Notes under the pieces: generated by a model
Told to the model about the DNA's origin: nothing
The model's input: the letters and a program-made list of their open reading frames with translations, nothing else
Database searches by the model: none
Part shown: positions 1 through 12,113 of the stretch, one piece after another
How positions within the stretch are numbered: the stretch's first letter is position 1
How the letters are laid out: each line of letters starts with the position of its first letter
Assembly: GCF_050948215.1 (NCBI RefSeq)
Contig: NC_135151.1
Location: 11,262,220-11,326,219 of the forward strand
DNA: 64,000 bases
From: Halictus rubicundus
Lineage: Eukaryota; Arthropoda; Insecta; Hymenoptera; Halictidae
Direction of reading: 5' to 3'
Made by a program: the position numbers and the translations under genes

Positions 1-1582
1 TATTGTATAATTTTCGTCCTACTCGGTGTGGACCCGACATAAGAACACTCCGAGGGCCGCGGGCCGAGCATCGATCGCTCCTCGCGAGGATGTTCCGATT
101 GTGAGTGTTATCCTTCCGAGGAGTGTGCTCGATCCTTGCATTTGGTCCTGGAACTGTCTGCCAGTCTGTGCGACTCGCCCCAAATTTTTCTGACTTTGAA
201 ATTCTCCGATTTCAATTCTTTGAAATTTTATTAAAATCATGAAGTTTTATACAGCTATTGGTCTATTGGGTTGGACCGAATTGTTCATATACTCGTTCAA
301 CAGCATTTTCAATTCTGTTCTATTACTTTCCGAAATTTTTGAGGTAACTTGAATGAATTACCTTAATTTTATCTTTGAATTTTCATTTAAAAACGCTGCG
401 AACTTTCATTCCGACCCAATAGATGAGCACAGACAAATTAATTTATATTTTACTTAACAACCAAAATATTCAAAGGACAAAATAAACGAAATGCAAATGT
501 GACATTTGGTATTGAACTTGTCCGGTGTATCGTTCAGAAAAATGAAGTTGGAACACTTGCGAAAACAGACAAAATATGTTTGTTCGTCGCTAAAAAAGAA
601 TTCAATCAGCCTCTTAACTCACGTCGATCATTTCCACGACCGCTCGTTTGCTCCCAGACAGCGTAGTATTCTAGGGTTAAAAATACAGCTCCAAAATACA
701 CGATCCCGTCTCCGGTTCCCAGGACTCGTTGCAGGAACTAATTGGGGTCAGTCGCGAAAAAATAGCCGGTGGACATCAATTACTCGATTCGCTTTAGAGG
801 ACGAAAGTACGTCCTTTGAAACATTCCACCCGCCCCTTTCTCTCTGTGCATCACGCGTCTCGAAACTTTCCTAAAAAGCGTGTGTGCGAAACGCCCGGGT
901 TACGTAATCCGAGAGCAAGGTATCTTTAGAAGTGTTTGCCGATGAAAAAACAATGTCCACCGGCACGCGAAGAGAGGACGCTCTCGAGGATGTCAATGGA
1001 GCCGTGCACCCGCGGCTCGGAATTGCAAATTCCTCGATTACACGGAAGGAAGCTGTCTTTTTCTCTCTTCCCTTCGTGGGTCGATATTTCTTTCATAGAA
1101 ACGCAACACAAACACGATTAATGTGTGTGTGTGCGTATGTATGCGTGACCGTGCACTGTCGCCGTGCTTCAAGAGCGGCACGATTAAATGCAATTTGCCC
1201 CGAGCTCCACGAAACGCTATCAATCTCCTTAGGGCGTTTCTTTTGCGGGGATTCGCCGTCTTCCTGCGCGCTCCACTTATCGGGACACGCTATTACGAAA
1301 CACCTGTTCGTCGATAATCCCGTGTTCGTTTTCCTTTCGGGTTTCCTGCTTTCGTCGGGTCGCTAACTGGAACTAGAGCAGATGAATGACGGACTATTCC
1401 CGATTCCTTGAGTTAGAGACGATCGTCAAGAAGCCTCCACGCCGCATTCTTCACATTACCAGCGTTGGACCAGTTGTCTGCGGTTTGTCAGCGAGGATCC
1501 TGACGTTTGGCGTCCAGGATCTCGTACTGAAACTTTTAGTCCAAGATTGTTGCTCTAGGATCTGTTTCTGAAGCTTTTGATT
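1..1582. other. Non-coding stretch, no gene recognised
   Basis: Several overlapping short reading frames exist on both strands but none has recognisable protein character or convincing splice sites. A short GT-rich run sits near 1122-1140. I see no transposon ends. It may be intron or intergenic DNA upstream of the GLYR1 exons. Confidence 0.5.
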
Positions 1583-2600
1583 GAGTCCTTTCGAAAGGGA
1601 ACTCGTGCGTATAACGCAGAAAAGATTGTAAAACCATCGCCCACAACATAGTGCCCACCATAGAGCTCAGAACGTTGCTAGTACCCAATAGCAATATTCT
1701 AGAAATCTAAAAAGGTTCTAATTTCCCGCTTGCAGAATTTCCCTGAAGGGAATATTATAACTCGGCGAATCCCGAGTCCTTTCGTAAAGGAACTCGTGCG
1801 TATAACCCAGAAGAAATTGCAAAACCATCGCCTACAACATGGAGCCCACCATAGAGCTCAGAATGTTGCCAGCACCCTGTAACAATATTCTAGAAATCCG
1901 AAAAGGTTCCAATTTCACGGCTACAAAATTTGCAGTTAATTTCCCTGAAGGCAGTATCGTAGTCCGGCGAATACGCGAATCCCGAATCCTTTCGAAAGGG
2001 AACCCGTGCGTATAACGCAGAAAAAATTGTAAAACCATCGCTCACAACATAGAGCCCACCATAGAGCTCAGATCGTTGCTAGTACCCCATAGCAATATTC
2101 TATAAATCCAAAAAGGTTCTAATTTCACGCTTGCTGAATTTCCCTGAAGGGAATATTATAACTCGAGTCGTTTCGAAAGGGGACCCGTGCGTATAACGCA
2201 GAAAAAATTGCAAAATTATCGGATATGTAAAGAATCAAAACTCCATAATGTTTTGAGTGTTGCTAGCACCCCATAGCAATATTCTAGAAATTCGAAAAGG
2301 TTCCAATTTCACGCGTACAAAATTCGCAGTTAATTTCCCTGAAGGCAGTATCGTAGTCCGGCGAATCCCGGAGTCCTCTCGAAAGCGGACCCGCGCGTAT
2401 AACGCAGAAGAAATTGCAAAACCATCGCCTACAACGTGGAGCTCACCATAGAGCTCAGAATGTTGCCAGCACCCTGTAAAACAATATTCTATAAATCCGA
2501 AAAGGTTCCAACTTCACGGCTACAAAATTCGCAGTTAATTTCCCTGAAGGGAGTATCGTAGCCCGGCGAATCCCGAGTCCTTTCGAAAGGGAACGCGGCT
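1583..2600. repeat. Satellite-like tandem array, about 5 units of 181-210 bp
   Basis: Units begin at the motif gagtcctttcgaaaggg, at 1583, 1774, 1984, 2165, 2371 and 2575. Each then carries 'gtgcgtataacgcagaa', 'aaaccatcgcc.acaac', 'gagctcagaa.gttgc', 'caatattctagaaatc' and 'aatttccctgaaggg'. The first four units alternate short (about 190 or 181 bp) and long (about 210 or 206 bp). The long form has an extra 'tacaaaattcgcagttaatt' stretch, so the array looks built from a dimer of about 390-400 bp. Short open frames across it are shadows of the repeat. Confidence 0.88.
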
Positions 2601-2734
2601 CGTCGGTTCGCGAAACGCCTTTCTTGATTGCGTAATGTTCGCGAGCTGGCTGGAAGGAAACGTGTTCTCGTATTCGAGGCGAAACGGAACCAACGATGTA
2701 AGAAAGGAAAGGCCTCTGCGGTTCGCGGCGCGGC

Positions 2735-2918
2735 GACCCGATAAAAGCGTCGGTTGCCAGTTGCCAGCAGAGAAGAAAGACACAGAGGAGGGGGGGAGAG
2801 AGGTAGTAAGAGAGGAGAGGGTTTCCCTCCACTCCGGGGGCGGAGAGGAGAGGAGAGGAGAGAGAGCAAAGAAACCGGGCGGCGAGACAGAGAGGACACG
2901 GTCGAGCGTCGGGCAGAC
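2735..2918 (+). promoter_or_regulatory. Possible promoter and non-coding first exon
   Basis: A TATA-like GATAAAAG lies at 2740-2747 in a GC-rich patch. It is followed by a purine (GA)-rich stretch at 2785-2880 and a good splice-donor match, GTGAGTAG, beginning at 2919. Together these could be a promoter with a short untranslated exon on the + strand. No coding exon that would join it was found before 16380, so the call rests on motifs only. The GA-rich part may be no more than simple sequence. Confidence 0.25.
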
Positions 2919-3108
2919 GTGAGTAGAGCTCGATCAGCTGGGAACGAGGCGGTGTTGCCGCGTCGGCACGCGTGATCCCCGGCCGCCGAGCGTGTCTCCG
3001 CTCCGCGGATCAATATTGCCGAGATCCGGCAACCCTGTGTCCGAACTGCTATCCGAACTCTCTTTATTTATACGTGTCGCGAGGGAACTGCGCAGGCCCG
3101 GCCCGGCC

Positions 3109-3124
3109 CGCGCGCGCGCGCGCT
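3109..3124. repeat. Short (CG)n run
   Basis: An alternating CG tract follows a gcccggcccg duplication inside a GC-rich patch. Such purine-pyrimidine alternation can adopt Z-DNA. Nothing else supports a function. Confidence 0.7.
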
Positions 3125-3320
3125 CGCGTCAGCCGCCTCTGATCCTTCGTCTCGCTTTTGTCCTTCGTCGCCTTGGCCTTTGCCGGCAACCGAAGCCTCG
3201 ATATTTCTCGAAAGGTTCACCCTTTACGCTGACAGGTCTTCTCAATTGGAACACACCGAAATACACGGTGTTTCCGAAATGTTGGTAGCAAGCGGCCTGC
3301 CAAGGCTGCTGATCGTTCTA

Positions 3321-3676
3321 CACTACCGGCCAAAAGTAATTGACCACATATAAAAATCGCATCATTTTCTTAAAATTGAACCAAATGGGTTGAGATTTCT
3401 TGACACGTTAAATGACAAAGTTTACTAAGTAACGGGTAAACGAAATGTTGAAAAAATTGGTATTGGTCGACATTGCGAAGAGAAAAGTTAAAGTAAATTT
3501 TTTCAACTTTTTTATCTAAGCCTGTAATGAAACTTTAATCAATACGTTTTGTAGATCTACGTTAATTGTGTGTAAACTTTGTCATTTAACGTGTCAAGAA
3601 ATCTCAACCCATTTGGTTCAATTTTAAGAAAATCATGCGATTTTTATATGTGGTCAATTACTTTTGGCCGGTAGTG
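3321..3676. mobile_element. Tc1/mariner-type MITE with near-perfect 105-bp inverted repeats
   Basis: The ends read CACTACCGGCCAAAAGTAAT and its reverse complement, flanked by TA on both sides (3319-3320 and 3677-3678), which is the Tc1/mariner target duplication. The arms 3321-3425 and 3572-3676 differ at one base that I could find, C versus G at the 43rd position. The internal 146 bp has no transposase frame, so the element is non-autonomous. The near-identical arms suggest a recent insertion. A diverged relative of its internal part lies near 41510-41640. Confidence 0.92.
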
Positions 3677-4551
3677 TACGTTATTCTAAGCGGAAATAAA
3701 TTGACAAATGTAAGGACGATTATGGACAATTATCAATTATATCAACGTAAACAATTAAACAACATTGAACAAGTTACCGAACAAGTTATTGATCGGTGTC
3801 TTTATTTCACCCACACAATACACACTTTCAGACAATATTTTTGTTACACATGTCCCAACATTTGTGTTATTAATATTTATAATAGACTAAATGTAGGTAT
3901 ACAAATCTAAAGGTTCTTTTTCATATACATAGAACATCTTGTTAAGGCTTTTTCTCTAAAACTAATTTCGAATATCGGTCCAGTTCGCGTGTATAGTGTT
4001 TGCAAGTAGAAGCGGTAGGTCGTACTCAGAGAATCTTCAAACAAGATGATCTCGAAAACGAAACGTCAGACAGAAAAATGTTATTCTTCTTTCTCGACGT
4101 ATTTCCACTTGCAGAATACATCACCTATAAGGTTACAATGATAAGTACGACCATAGTAGCGAAGAGGAAGTGATATTTACGACACGTGTATTAGCTAGCT
4201 GTGCATCTAGTAATGGTCGCTGTGATCGCTGCTTCGATGTAAACACTTCCATTAGAAAACAATAGAATCTTCTACGCTCATTGTCGGTCTAATCGTTTAT
4301 CGTAGCTCTAACAGAAACGCACCCTTAACACTTTATCCACTGGAAGCCTATTAATAAGATTTTCAATAATTCTACTGTAAAAGGAAGCTTACAAATCAGT
4401 TTTTATATAATTATCCTAAGCAAAACCGAGCCGATTACGTCATCGAGGGCGTGGTGTAAACTCACGATTGAAATTGCTGTAGCTGTTTAAGAAGCTATTA
4501 AAAAATCCTCATGAACTTTCAAAAATTAGGAAATAATTGCAATGCGTTAAT
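3677..4551. other. Non-coding stretch, nothing recognised
   Basis: AT-rich sequence with no convincing reading frame. A TTAACACTT motif near 4326 resembles the ends of the TTAA-flanked MITEs found elsewhere, but no partner end was found. Confidence 0.5.
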
Positions 4552-4845
4552 TTGCGAATTAATAGAAAATTTTAACGAGTGAACTCAGGTAGCTCCAACA
4601 TAAACTCAATCTCTACTTGCGAACTAGTAGAAAATTTTATCGAGCGAACTTCGGCAACTCCCACATAAGCGCCATCTGAATTTGCGAATTAGTCGAAATT
4701 TTTAACGAATAAACTTAGGGTAGATCCATCCTAAACGTACCCTTAACTTGCGCATTGGTACAAATGTTTAACGTATAAAGTTAGGGTAGGTCCATCCTAA
4801 ACGCACCCTTAATTTGCGAGTCGATGCAAAATTTTAACGATAACG
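4552..4845. repeat. Tandem repeat, about 4.5 units of 65-66 bp
   Basis: The motif ttgcgaatt.gt.gaaaattttaacga recurs with starts at 4552, 4617, 4682, 4748 and 4814. The last units also share 'agggtaggtccatcctaaacg.accctta'. The units are diverged, so this is an old local amplification. Confidence 0.8.
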
Positions 4846-5369
4846 ATTGCAGTCACCAATGAAATGCAGTAAACTTTCAACGACGGGTCTCTGATAGAAC
4901 TACAGTCACCGATAGAATACAGTATACGTGATAACTGATTATACCGATTAGGACCGACTATAGTGGACGGAAAAATGGAAATGTTAAATTGTTAATCGCG
5001 TGTGCCGCTGCCATGCTGAAATTCGGCCAGATTCGCCGGGACAAACGATTGTCAGTCTGTTTAGGCTAGCTCGTCGCGCGAGACCGATCGATTGCAAAAG
5101 TCGTTCGACGAGGCCCGCTCTCTCGACCGGTCGAATTAATACCGTCGCGTGGACGAAATATTTTTAGGCCGACGCATATAGACGCTGCGAGATCAGGGAC
5201 GTACGAACGACGCCAAGTACAACGTGCTCTTCGAGGAGACATCGGCCGAGAACGTTCACACACCGTTCAACCACCCTTCGATCACTCTCTTTCGCTTCGA
5301 CGACAGTGGCCAGATCGTTGAAGCGAATTTGTTTCTTGCCGATGGTCTGGAAGGGTCTGCCGAACTGCA

Positions 5370-5855
5370 CTTCCACTGTTTGCTTCTTTAATATTGTGCA
5401 GAAATTGCCAGACTGATCGATCTGCCATTTTATCCTCTGACAACCTGTCTTTCACTTCCATTTCAATTGTTTGCTTATTTAATATTGTGCAGAAACGACC
5501 AGACTGATCGATCTGCCATTTTATTCTCTGACAACCTGTCTTTCACTTCCATTTCAATTGTTTGCTTATTTAATATTGTGTAAAAATGACCAGACTGATC
5601 GATCTTGCATTTTATACTCTGAGAACCTCTGTTTCACTTCCATTTCAATTGTTTGCTTATTTAATATTGTGCAGAAATGACCAGACTGATCGATCTTGCA
5701 TTTTATTCACTGAGAACCTGTGTTTCACTTCCATTTCAATTGTTTGGTTATTTAATATTGTGCAGAAATTGCCAGATTGACAGATCTCGCAGTTTGCACC
5801 CTAAAAACCTGTTTCATTTCCATTTGAATTGTTTGCTTACTCGATTGAAGCATGC
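5370..5855. repeat. Tandem repeat of exactly 91 bp, about 5 units
   Basis: The motif cagactgatcgatct recurs at 5409, 5500, 5591, 5682 and 5773 (last copy slightly changed), always 91 bp apart. Each unit ends in 'ttcaattgtttgcttattt' followed by 'aatattgtgcagaaa'. The two 64-70 residue open frames over it arise from the repeat, and because 91 is not a multiple of three the frame shifts from unit to unit. There is no sign of coding. Confidence 0.93.
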
Positions 5856-6474
5856 TACTAAACAATTTCTCAAGAATGTATTTGTATAACTTCACGATTT
5901 GTAAAAGAAAAAACAATCTGAAATCTAGTAGTAGTTCTAGCGTTAATTATGGACAAACGTCCGTAGTAGAATCAGCAGCCCCCGCGAAAGATTATCATGA
6001 ATAAATGAATTTTCTTCTCTTCGTATCATTTTCGTAGCAAACAACACGGTACAGCGAACAAGCGTTCTCTCGTGTTTTCTTCCGTATATGTAAATTCTTT
6101 ACGTGCCGCGTCAACAAATTACGTGACCGTTGGTACGGACCGTCATCAGTTTTATTGGCTGGTCTCGTAAATATATTTCAAGCGACCGTAGAATATTCAT
6201 CGATTCGACGCGCGGGAAAACAGAAGTAAGAATTTCACCGACGTCAGCTGCAGAAATAATAAAATGGAAGTTACGGGGAGAGCGTCGAGTTTGGCGGACC
6301 TTTTGCCCGGCTAAACCGCGGTTAATTCTCCCTCGTTGAATACGGCGATCATCCTCCTGCATTGTCTGCATATTGGCGGATCATAAAAGACACACCTCGC
6401 GCGAGGTTTCATAACCGGGAGAATGTGTGCTCGCCATCACCGTTCCGTTTTACTAAGATTCTCGTGAATTTTCA
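5856..6474. other. Non-coding stretch, nothing recognised
   Basis: Mixed composition. The opposed open frames at 6111-6371 and 6130-6339 overlap and have no recognisable protein features. Confidence 0.45.
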
Positions 6475-6479
6475 CGTCG

Positions 6480-7556
6480 CACTGTGGTCCAGATCGAGGA
6501 ATTAGCTGTTTATTTAATAAAACAGCAACTTGCTCATTTCGATGTTTATCGAATGTATGTTGCTTCTTATATGTCCATGAAATTAACGAGATTTATTAAA
6601 AATTGTGATTAGAACAAGCATTTAAAAATCAACACTTTACGAGTCCTATTTTTCACCGAAAAGGTTACCTCATTTCTTATTGATACCCTGGAGAATCTAT
6701 TTAATATTATGTGTCCATTTTTGTTTCAAATGAATAGTATTTGTCTATATTGAGAGTATATCTTGTGTACTAAGATTTAATATTTATAATTTATCGAAAT
6801 AACAATGCTTAGTAAACTAAAGAGGATCTTCAACGTTTTTTATCATTGGTAAAGGATATCTTGTGAGTTCCATATAGTTCCGCATTGTATCAAAATGCAT
6901 TATTTTCAGTACACTCTTCTCTATAAAATCATGCGAGATTCACATCCCATTCGGTCTCGGTACAAAAGTTATTGTCGTTTAAAGAACTGCTCAGATCGTT
7001 AAGAGGTTCTTAAGGTTGTCATATGATTATTTTAAGATAAGATGGCCAAATAATCGCAATTTAAGATAAAAAATACATTATCTCCAGAATAAAAGATTAT
7101 TTTGTTATTTCAAAGTATGGTAACAGCTAAGGTCAAAACTTGAAAGTCGAGGGTAAAAAACATTTTCCACGAATATCTTGGAAACTACTGCAGATAGGAA
7201 AATGGTGTACATGGCAAAATTGTGTGTCTTTTTATAAGAAATACACCTGCGAAGACAGATTTCAAATATCACCATTTGTTTCAATAATATACTAAATATC
7301 ATTCAGTATTTATTTCCAACAAAAATGAATCAGTAATTACTCTTCTATAAAGTTCAATATCAAAATTAAAAAAAAATATTTTTACATACAAAATTAGTGT
7401 CACCTTGAATTTTTAATTATCGCTATATATTTTTCATTTAATAATATTATAGTTGACGGCAAGACGAATCCAATGACCTCCTTTACTATGGCTTTAAGTC
7501 TTGAAACGATACTAAAATCTTAGTGAACAGCTAATTCCGCGATCTGGACCACAGTG
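6480..7556. mobile_element. Transib-like non-autonomous DNA transposon, 1077 bp
   Basis: The left end 6480-6510 and the reverse complement of the right end 7526-7556 match at 30 of 31 positions; both start CACTGTGGTCCAGATCG. The element is flanked by an exact 5-bp repeat, CGTCG, at 6475-6479 and 7557-7561. A CACTGTG heptamer with a 5-bp CG-rich target duplication is the hallmark of the Transib/RAG-like superfamily (family ends CACWATG or similar, duplications close to CGNCG; the V(D)J heptamer is CACAGTG). The interior is AT-rich and has no transposase frame. Part of it, 7450-7515, resembles the hairpin arm near 13.75 kb. Superfamily assignment is an inference from ends and duplication only. 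Confidence 0.78.
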
Positions 7557-7561
7557 CGTCG

Positions 7562-8900
7562 CCTCGAACGTACATTTCGACCATATAGCGCGGATCGATT
7601 ATGTAAACGCCGGGAAGTACTATTGCACTAAATGGGTTTCTTGATCTTGTGCTACTTTGTTTCGGTAACAGGCTTTATTCAATATAAGAATAATCTCCGA
7701 GAGACTTTTTCATTAGGAAGACTTACGAGAACAAGTAATAATTAACGCGAGTAAATTGTCATCTATCAATAACGTATCAATATGGATATGACGATGATTG
7801 ATAAACTGAGACTAGGACGGTGAAATTCTGATATAAAAACATTAGAATTCCATAAAAACATTAGAAGAAAAGCAAATTAATTTTCATTTCACACTAGGTT
7901 GTTGGAGTTCAGGTAGAAAATTTTCCGCTGTCTAGTCATAATATTTTCAATCTATTAAATTAATTAAGGTGCGTTAATTATCACAATAATATTTTTAATT
8001 CTCTGAACACCCAGTAGATATCAAGTGATGGATATCGAATCATGGCCTGCCAGCACACGTATGAGTATCGTTCGCATGTTTATCATCTCGCTCTCGTGTA
8101 TAAAAAATACAAGTTAGGTACAAGGTTAGGCTAAGTACAAGTTGCACCTGTAATATACCCCGTAAAAAATTCGCGTCTTGTCTTATCTGGATATTGTCCA
8201 CATAATATCTTGATCTTGGAGATTAGAATTTCGCGGTTGGATAAGGCCGCTATTTACTCAAGATTAATTCGTAGTTCGTGACTACTGGAGCTGTTCGGAG
8301 CACGTACAAAGTAAAAATAACCCGTGGTGCTATATCGCGACGCAGCTTTCGGTAGAATTTCTGCCATAAGTACTCCTTGCAGCGTGAGCGAGTAGCTAAT
8401 TACTGTCCTGCCGAACCTGTATATCCCTCCTGCCACTCTGCTTTCCTCGTCGTCTCGTTATTGCCAACGCTCGCATCAGCAGTTCGGTCAAATGAAGTTC
8501 TCCGATCAGTTTCCGTCGATAATGATCGATACTAGCTCGAAAATCAGCATTTTTCGAAATATAGAGAGTCACTTTTGCTTGTCGAGTGTTTGCCGCAATC
8601 TACTTATTCATCTACAGAGGACTATGCTATAGCTACCCAACAATTCTTTCGTGTTTGAACTTAATCCATCATCTTTTTTTTCCTGGACATCCTGGATAGT
8701 TTCTTGACGGCATCAGCTTCTTTGGGGGCTGGTTGATGGATCTGACCAGTAATAGACCAGGGCGATGAGTTATACTGCTTATGAAGACTACACTCTATCT
8801 TTAACCTGGTCTATTAAAAAATGCTACAACATTAGCCAAAATCACTTTTCCACGGCTAAATTTGTTTGTATTCAATGAATTGCTAAAAATATTATTATTG
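7562..8900. other. Non-coding stretch, nothing recognised
   Basis: AT-rich with one more GC-balanced patch around 8250-8480. No frame or splice pattern that I can support. Confidence 0.45.
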
Positions 8901-9060
8901 GACTGCGGATTTTACGGATTTATGACAAAAATGAGTAGGTGCAATTTAAAACAGTGAAAAGATTCAAAGAATTTGAAAATGTCGATATATTATTATTAAC
9001 TTATTACGTATCTTGTAAGGGATGCATACAAATTTTATTTTGCATAAAGATCTCCAGTCT
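8901..9060. mobile_element. F1-family MITE, complete copy
   Basis: The left end reads gactgcggattttacgg then atttatgacaaaaatg; the right end reads ttttgcataaagat then ctccagtct. The ends are imperfect inverted repeats and the copy is about 160 bp. It belongs to a dispersed family seen at about a dozen places in this window. The family has no coding capacity. Superfamily is not assignable from the ends, and target duplications are not clear. Confidence 0.75.
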
Positions 9061-9826
9061 AATCATTATCTACTAAATATGGATGCCACCAATTTCCTTA
9101 AAATAAAATTCTATGTCTGTACAAATAAAAATGTTCTATTTGCCGCAAGAAATTATCGAAGACTCTTATTCGTCGTATCTTTGAAATTAATCATAGGACA
9201 AATGGTCAAGCTCGGGTTGTTGTAGTGGGGTAGATTTTCAATTTTACGATTCGCAGCTGAGTATTTCTTGGAAGAATTATTCGACGGCAATGGAAAATTT
9301 AGATTAGCCGAAATGGCAATGTAATTTTCGATGGACAAGCAACGACGAGGGTCCCTAGCCGAGCGAGAGATCGAGAGACGTGTCCAGGACTCTGGATCCT
9401 CGGGATTCCAGAGGAGTCATTCTGGCATTCCGATAAATCACGCTTTTCCCCCGGAATTCCCACGGTCTCCGTGTCCGGGCAGCCCTGGGCCGCGTCAGTG
9501 TTTCATTTCCTGATTGCTCGACGGGGCTTAACAATCGCGCGAACTTGCCGATCAGAAATTTCATATTATTAAACCGTTTCCGCGGCGTTCGCCGTCAGCC
9601 GCAAAAGGTCGATATACTCAGCCCCTCTACCTAACCCAGACCCGCGCCATTCTACATCCGCCACTTCTGCAGCTTGTGCACTGGCGCCTCCGTGCTGCCA
9701 TTGAAACCGACACAGGATGTCCCTCTGATCACGCTGACACCGAGAGCCAGCTCGTTTCTTACGGGAAACCGACGAAAAACCACAGAAATCCATTCGTACT
9801 ACGTTGTACGATCACCAGACTGCCGG
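9061..9826. other. Non-coding stretch with a GC-rich patch
   Basis: The patch at about 9330-9790 is more GC-rich than its surroundings and has overlapping open frames on both strands, none recognisable. It could be a regulatory element. Confidence 0.4.
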
Positions 9827-10017
9827 ATCATCGTGCAAAATAAATATTGTCTGTGTCTATTGAAACAGACTGGAGACGGAAAGACATCTCATTCTTACTT
9901 CAATCATTTCAACAAGCTGAAAATAATAGATCGACATTCTTAAATCATTTGAGCCTTTCCAGCCTTTTGTTTTTTGAATTGCTCACTTTTCCCATACATG
10001 TATAAAACCCGCAGTCT
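9827..10017. mobile_element. F1-family MITE, complete but diverged copy
   Basis: The left end 'agactgccggatcatcgtgc' continues into aaaataaatattg, and the right end is 'tataaaacccgcagtct'. Both ends carry the family's atcac/atcacc flank outside them ('gatcacc' left, 'caatcacc' right). Length about 190 bp. Confidence 0.65.
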
Positions 10018-11859
10018 AACAATCACCGTTGCGACCTGCGCTAAATATTAGCAAGTTTGTTGAAAGATACAAACAACTGTAATAGATCTCTTTTGGACAT
10101 GTTATTTTATATTCTGTTTTGTACAGAATATTTCCGTTTAACAAGTAGTCATTCACCAGTCTACCATTTTTCAAAACCATCAACCATCCCTCTTCAGAAT
10201 AGCATAAGAGTTTCGTGTCGAACGTTCGAAACTCCGTTATTATCACAATTCCACAGTGAACAGAGCAAAGAAAGACATCGTTCAGCAACTTTCATAAAAA
10301 TCCATTCGTACAACGCCTTCTAGTCATCAGAAAATAATAAACCCAGTTCTGGCGAGAACAGGGAGAGACTAGTCCAAACAATTTCGTCCAAACAAATAGT
10401 CTTTGTGGAAGCAACTCGTCGGTGATAGCTCGCCGAAGATCCTCCGGTCCGAACATTCCGAATTCTTCTACTATGATCACCCATCGCGGCCGTGATAGGT
10501 TTGTTTAGAAAGAAGAACAGTCTTCCAGAACTGCGCAAAACGTCGGCGAAGATATGCTGGCAGGGTTTCGTTTAGCTGAAAATCGAATTCGAATGTTCAT
10601 TGGCTCGCGTGATATCGGACGCGCCTCGGGGATAGCGTGTTTGTTCATCGTTCACCTTTTCCACTTGCCGAACGAACGTAACAAACAAGTCTCCGGGGCC
10701 AATTTCCTCGGAATCGAAGGCCTAGAACGAAGAGGTATTCAATATTTTTAACTTCTGCGTGGGGTATAGCTCCTCCGTTTCGCTGCAGGAAAGCGACCGG
10801 TGGTCGTCAGGGCCGTATCTAGAGTGCCCGCACGCTTCCCACCCGCATTCTCATTCGGTTTTCTAAAGCTCGTCGACGTTTCCCAACTATCTAGCCCAAA
10901 ACTTAGCATGGCGCAAAGGCTGATGCTACACAAAGGGTTAACCCTGTTTCATGATGGATTATGGTCTCCCGGAAGCACTTTTCCGCTCGATAAGGCTTTT
11001 CCCAATGGTTCCTGTCTTCCTTTCGAGCAGCACGTGTACACACGAAGCTTTCGGGATGTTCCAGTTTTTTTTCGAGGTCGGAAAAACGGAACACACGAAG
11101 ATATAGGGCCGGCACACTAAATCGGGAATCCCACGCGCGCCTCCAGCCGAGCCGTGGAACTTCAAGGATAAAAAGATCTTCGTAAGCTTTGTGCTTCGTG
11201 CAGTTCGATAAAATGAAATTTTAATTCTATAATCTACCGGGAGCCCGCTGGCTCCTCCTGAAAGCTTTTTGCGCACTGGGAATTGCCAATTCCGAGGACG
11301 CTCCGCTCTGGAACGTACCGTATATTCTCTTCACTCTAATCGTCCCTGTCTTTTCTGTCAGCATACTTTCATTGCTCCAATTTTTTCTTCATTCTTGCGC
11401 CTGGATATTTCTAATTTGCCTGGAGACACTGCTGGGACACTGTTAACAAATGTACGGTTGAAAAGTGGGTTCGAAGATTCAATCATTTTGTGGAAGAACG
11501 TCAGAAAATACCGAAGATGTAGGACAAAATTAGTATACATTTTTCTATTTGGCAGCGTTTAAGAGTTCGATACATAATGTAGCTGTGTGAGAGAAATATT
11601 TTTAATAGTTTAAAAAATCATCCGCAAATCCCTTGTACTTCTACATTGAATATGAATTGACAGCAATTTTATTCATAGGAATTTCTATATTGAATCTGAT
11701 TAGACACTTCATTCTCCAATATTGATTTACTTTTATTTAATCGAGCATCCACATACACATGTCGTTAGCTGTTCTCGATATAATTAATAGAAAAAATTGT
11801 TTGAAATTAGTATCAATCACGGAACTGTCTTTTAAAGTACATTCTGGATAAAACACTCA
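10018..11859. other. Non-coding stretch, nothing certain
   Basis: Mixed composition with GC-balanced parts (10380-11300). A 'cagggccgtatctagag' motif at 10808 resembles a hAT-type transposon end, but no partner was found. Overlapping short frames on both strands show no protein signature. Confidence 0.4.
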
Positions 11860-12113
11860 AAATGATGAGGAACGAGGAAACGACAATTGAGAAAAATTCA
11901 GAGCGCAATGGGTTAAGACTGTGATATTGATTTTAAACATCCTCGTTCGCAAAGGTTTGACGTAATAGTGAAAATTTTAATCCGGAAAATAATGAGGAAT
12001 GAGGAAACAACAATTGAGAAAAATTCAGAGCGCAATGGGTTAAGACTGTGATATTGATTTGAAACATCCTCGTTCGGTGTGACGTAATAGTGAAAATTTG
12101 AATCCGGAAAATT
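11860..12113. repeat. Tandem duplication, two units of about 127 bp
   Basis: The unit contains 'aatgaggaa.gaggaaac', 'gagcgcaatgggttaag', 'actgtgatattgattt' and 'aacatcctcgttcg'. Copy one starts near 11860 and copy two near 11986. The match is about 90 percent or better by eye. Confidence 0.88.

Noticed and set aside
10808..10830. hAT-like end CAGGGCCGTATCTAGAG
   Set aside because: No partner end or target duplication found. Recorded only as a resemblance.
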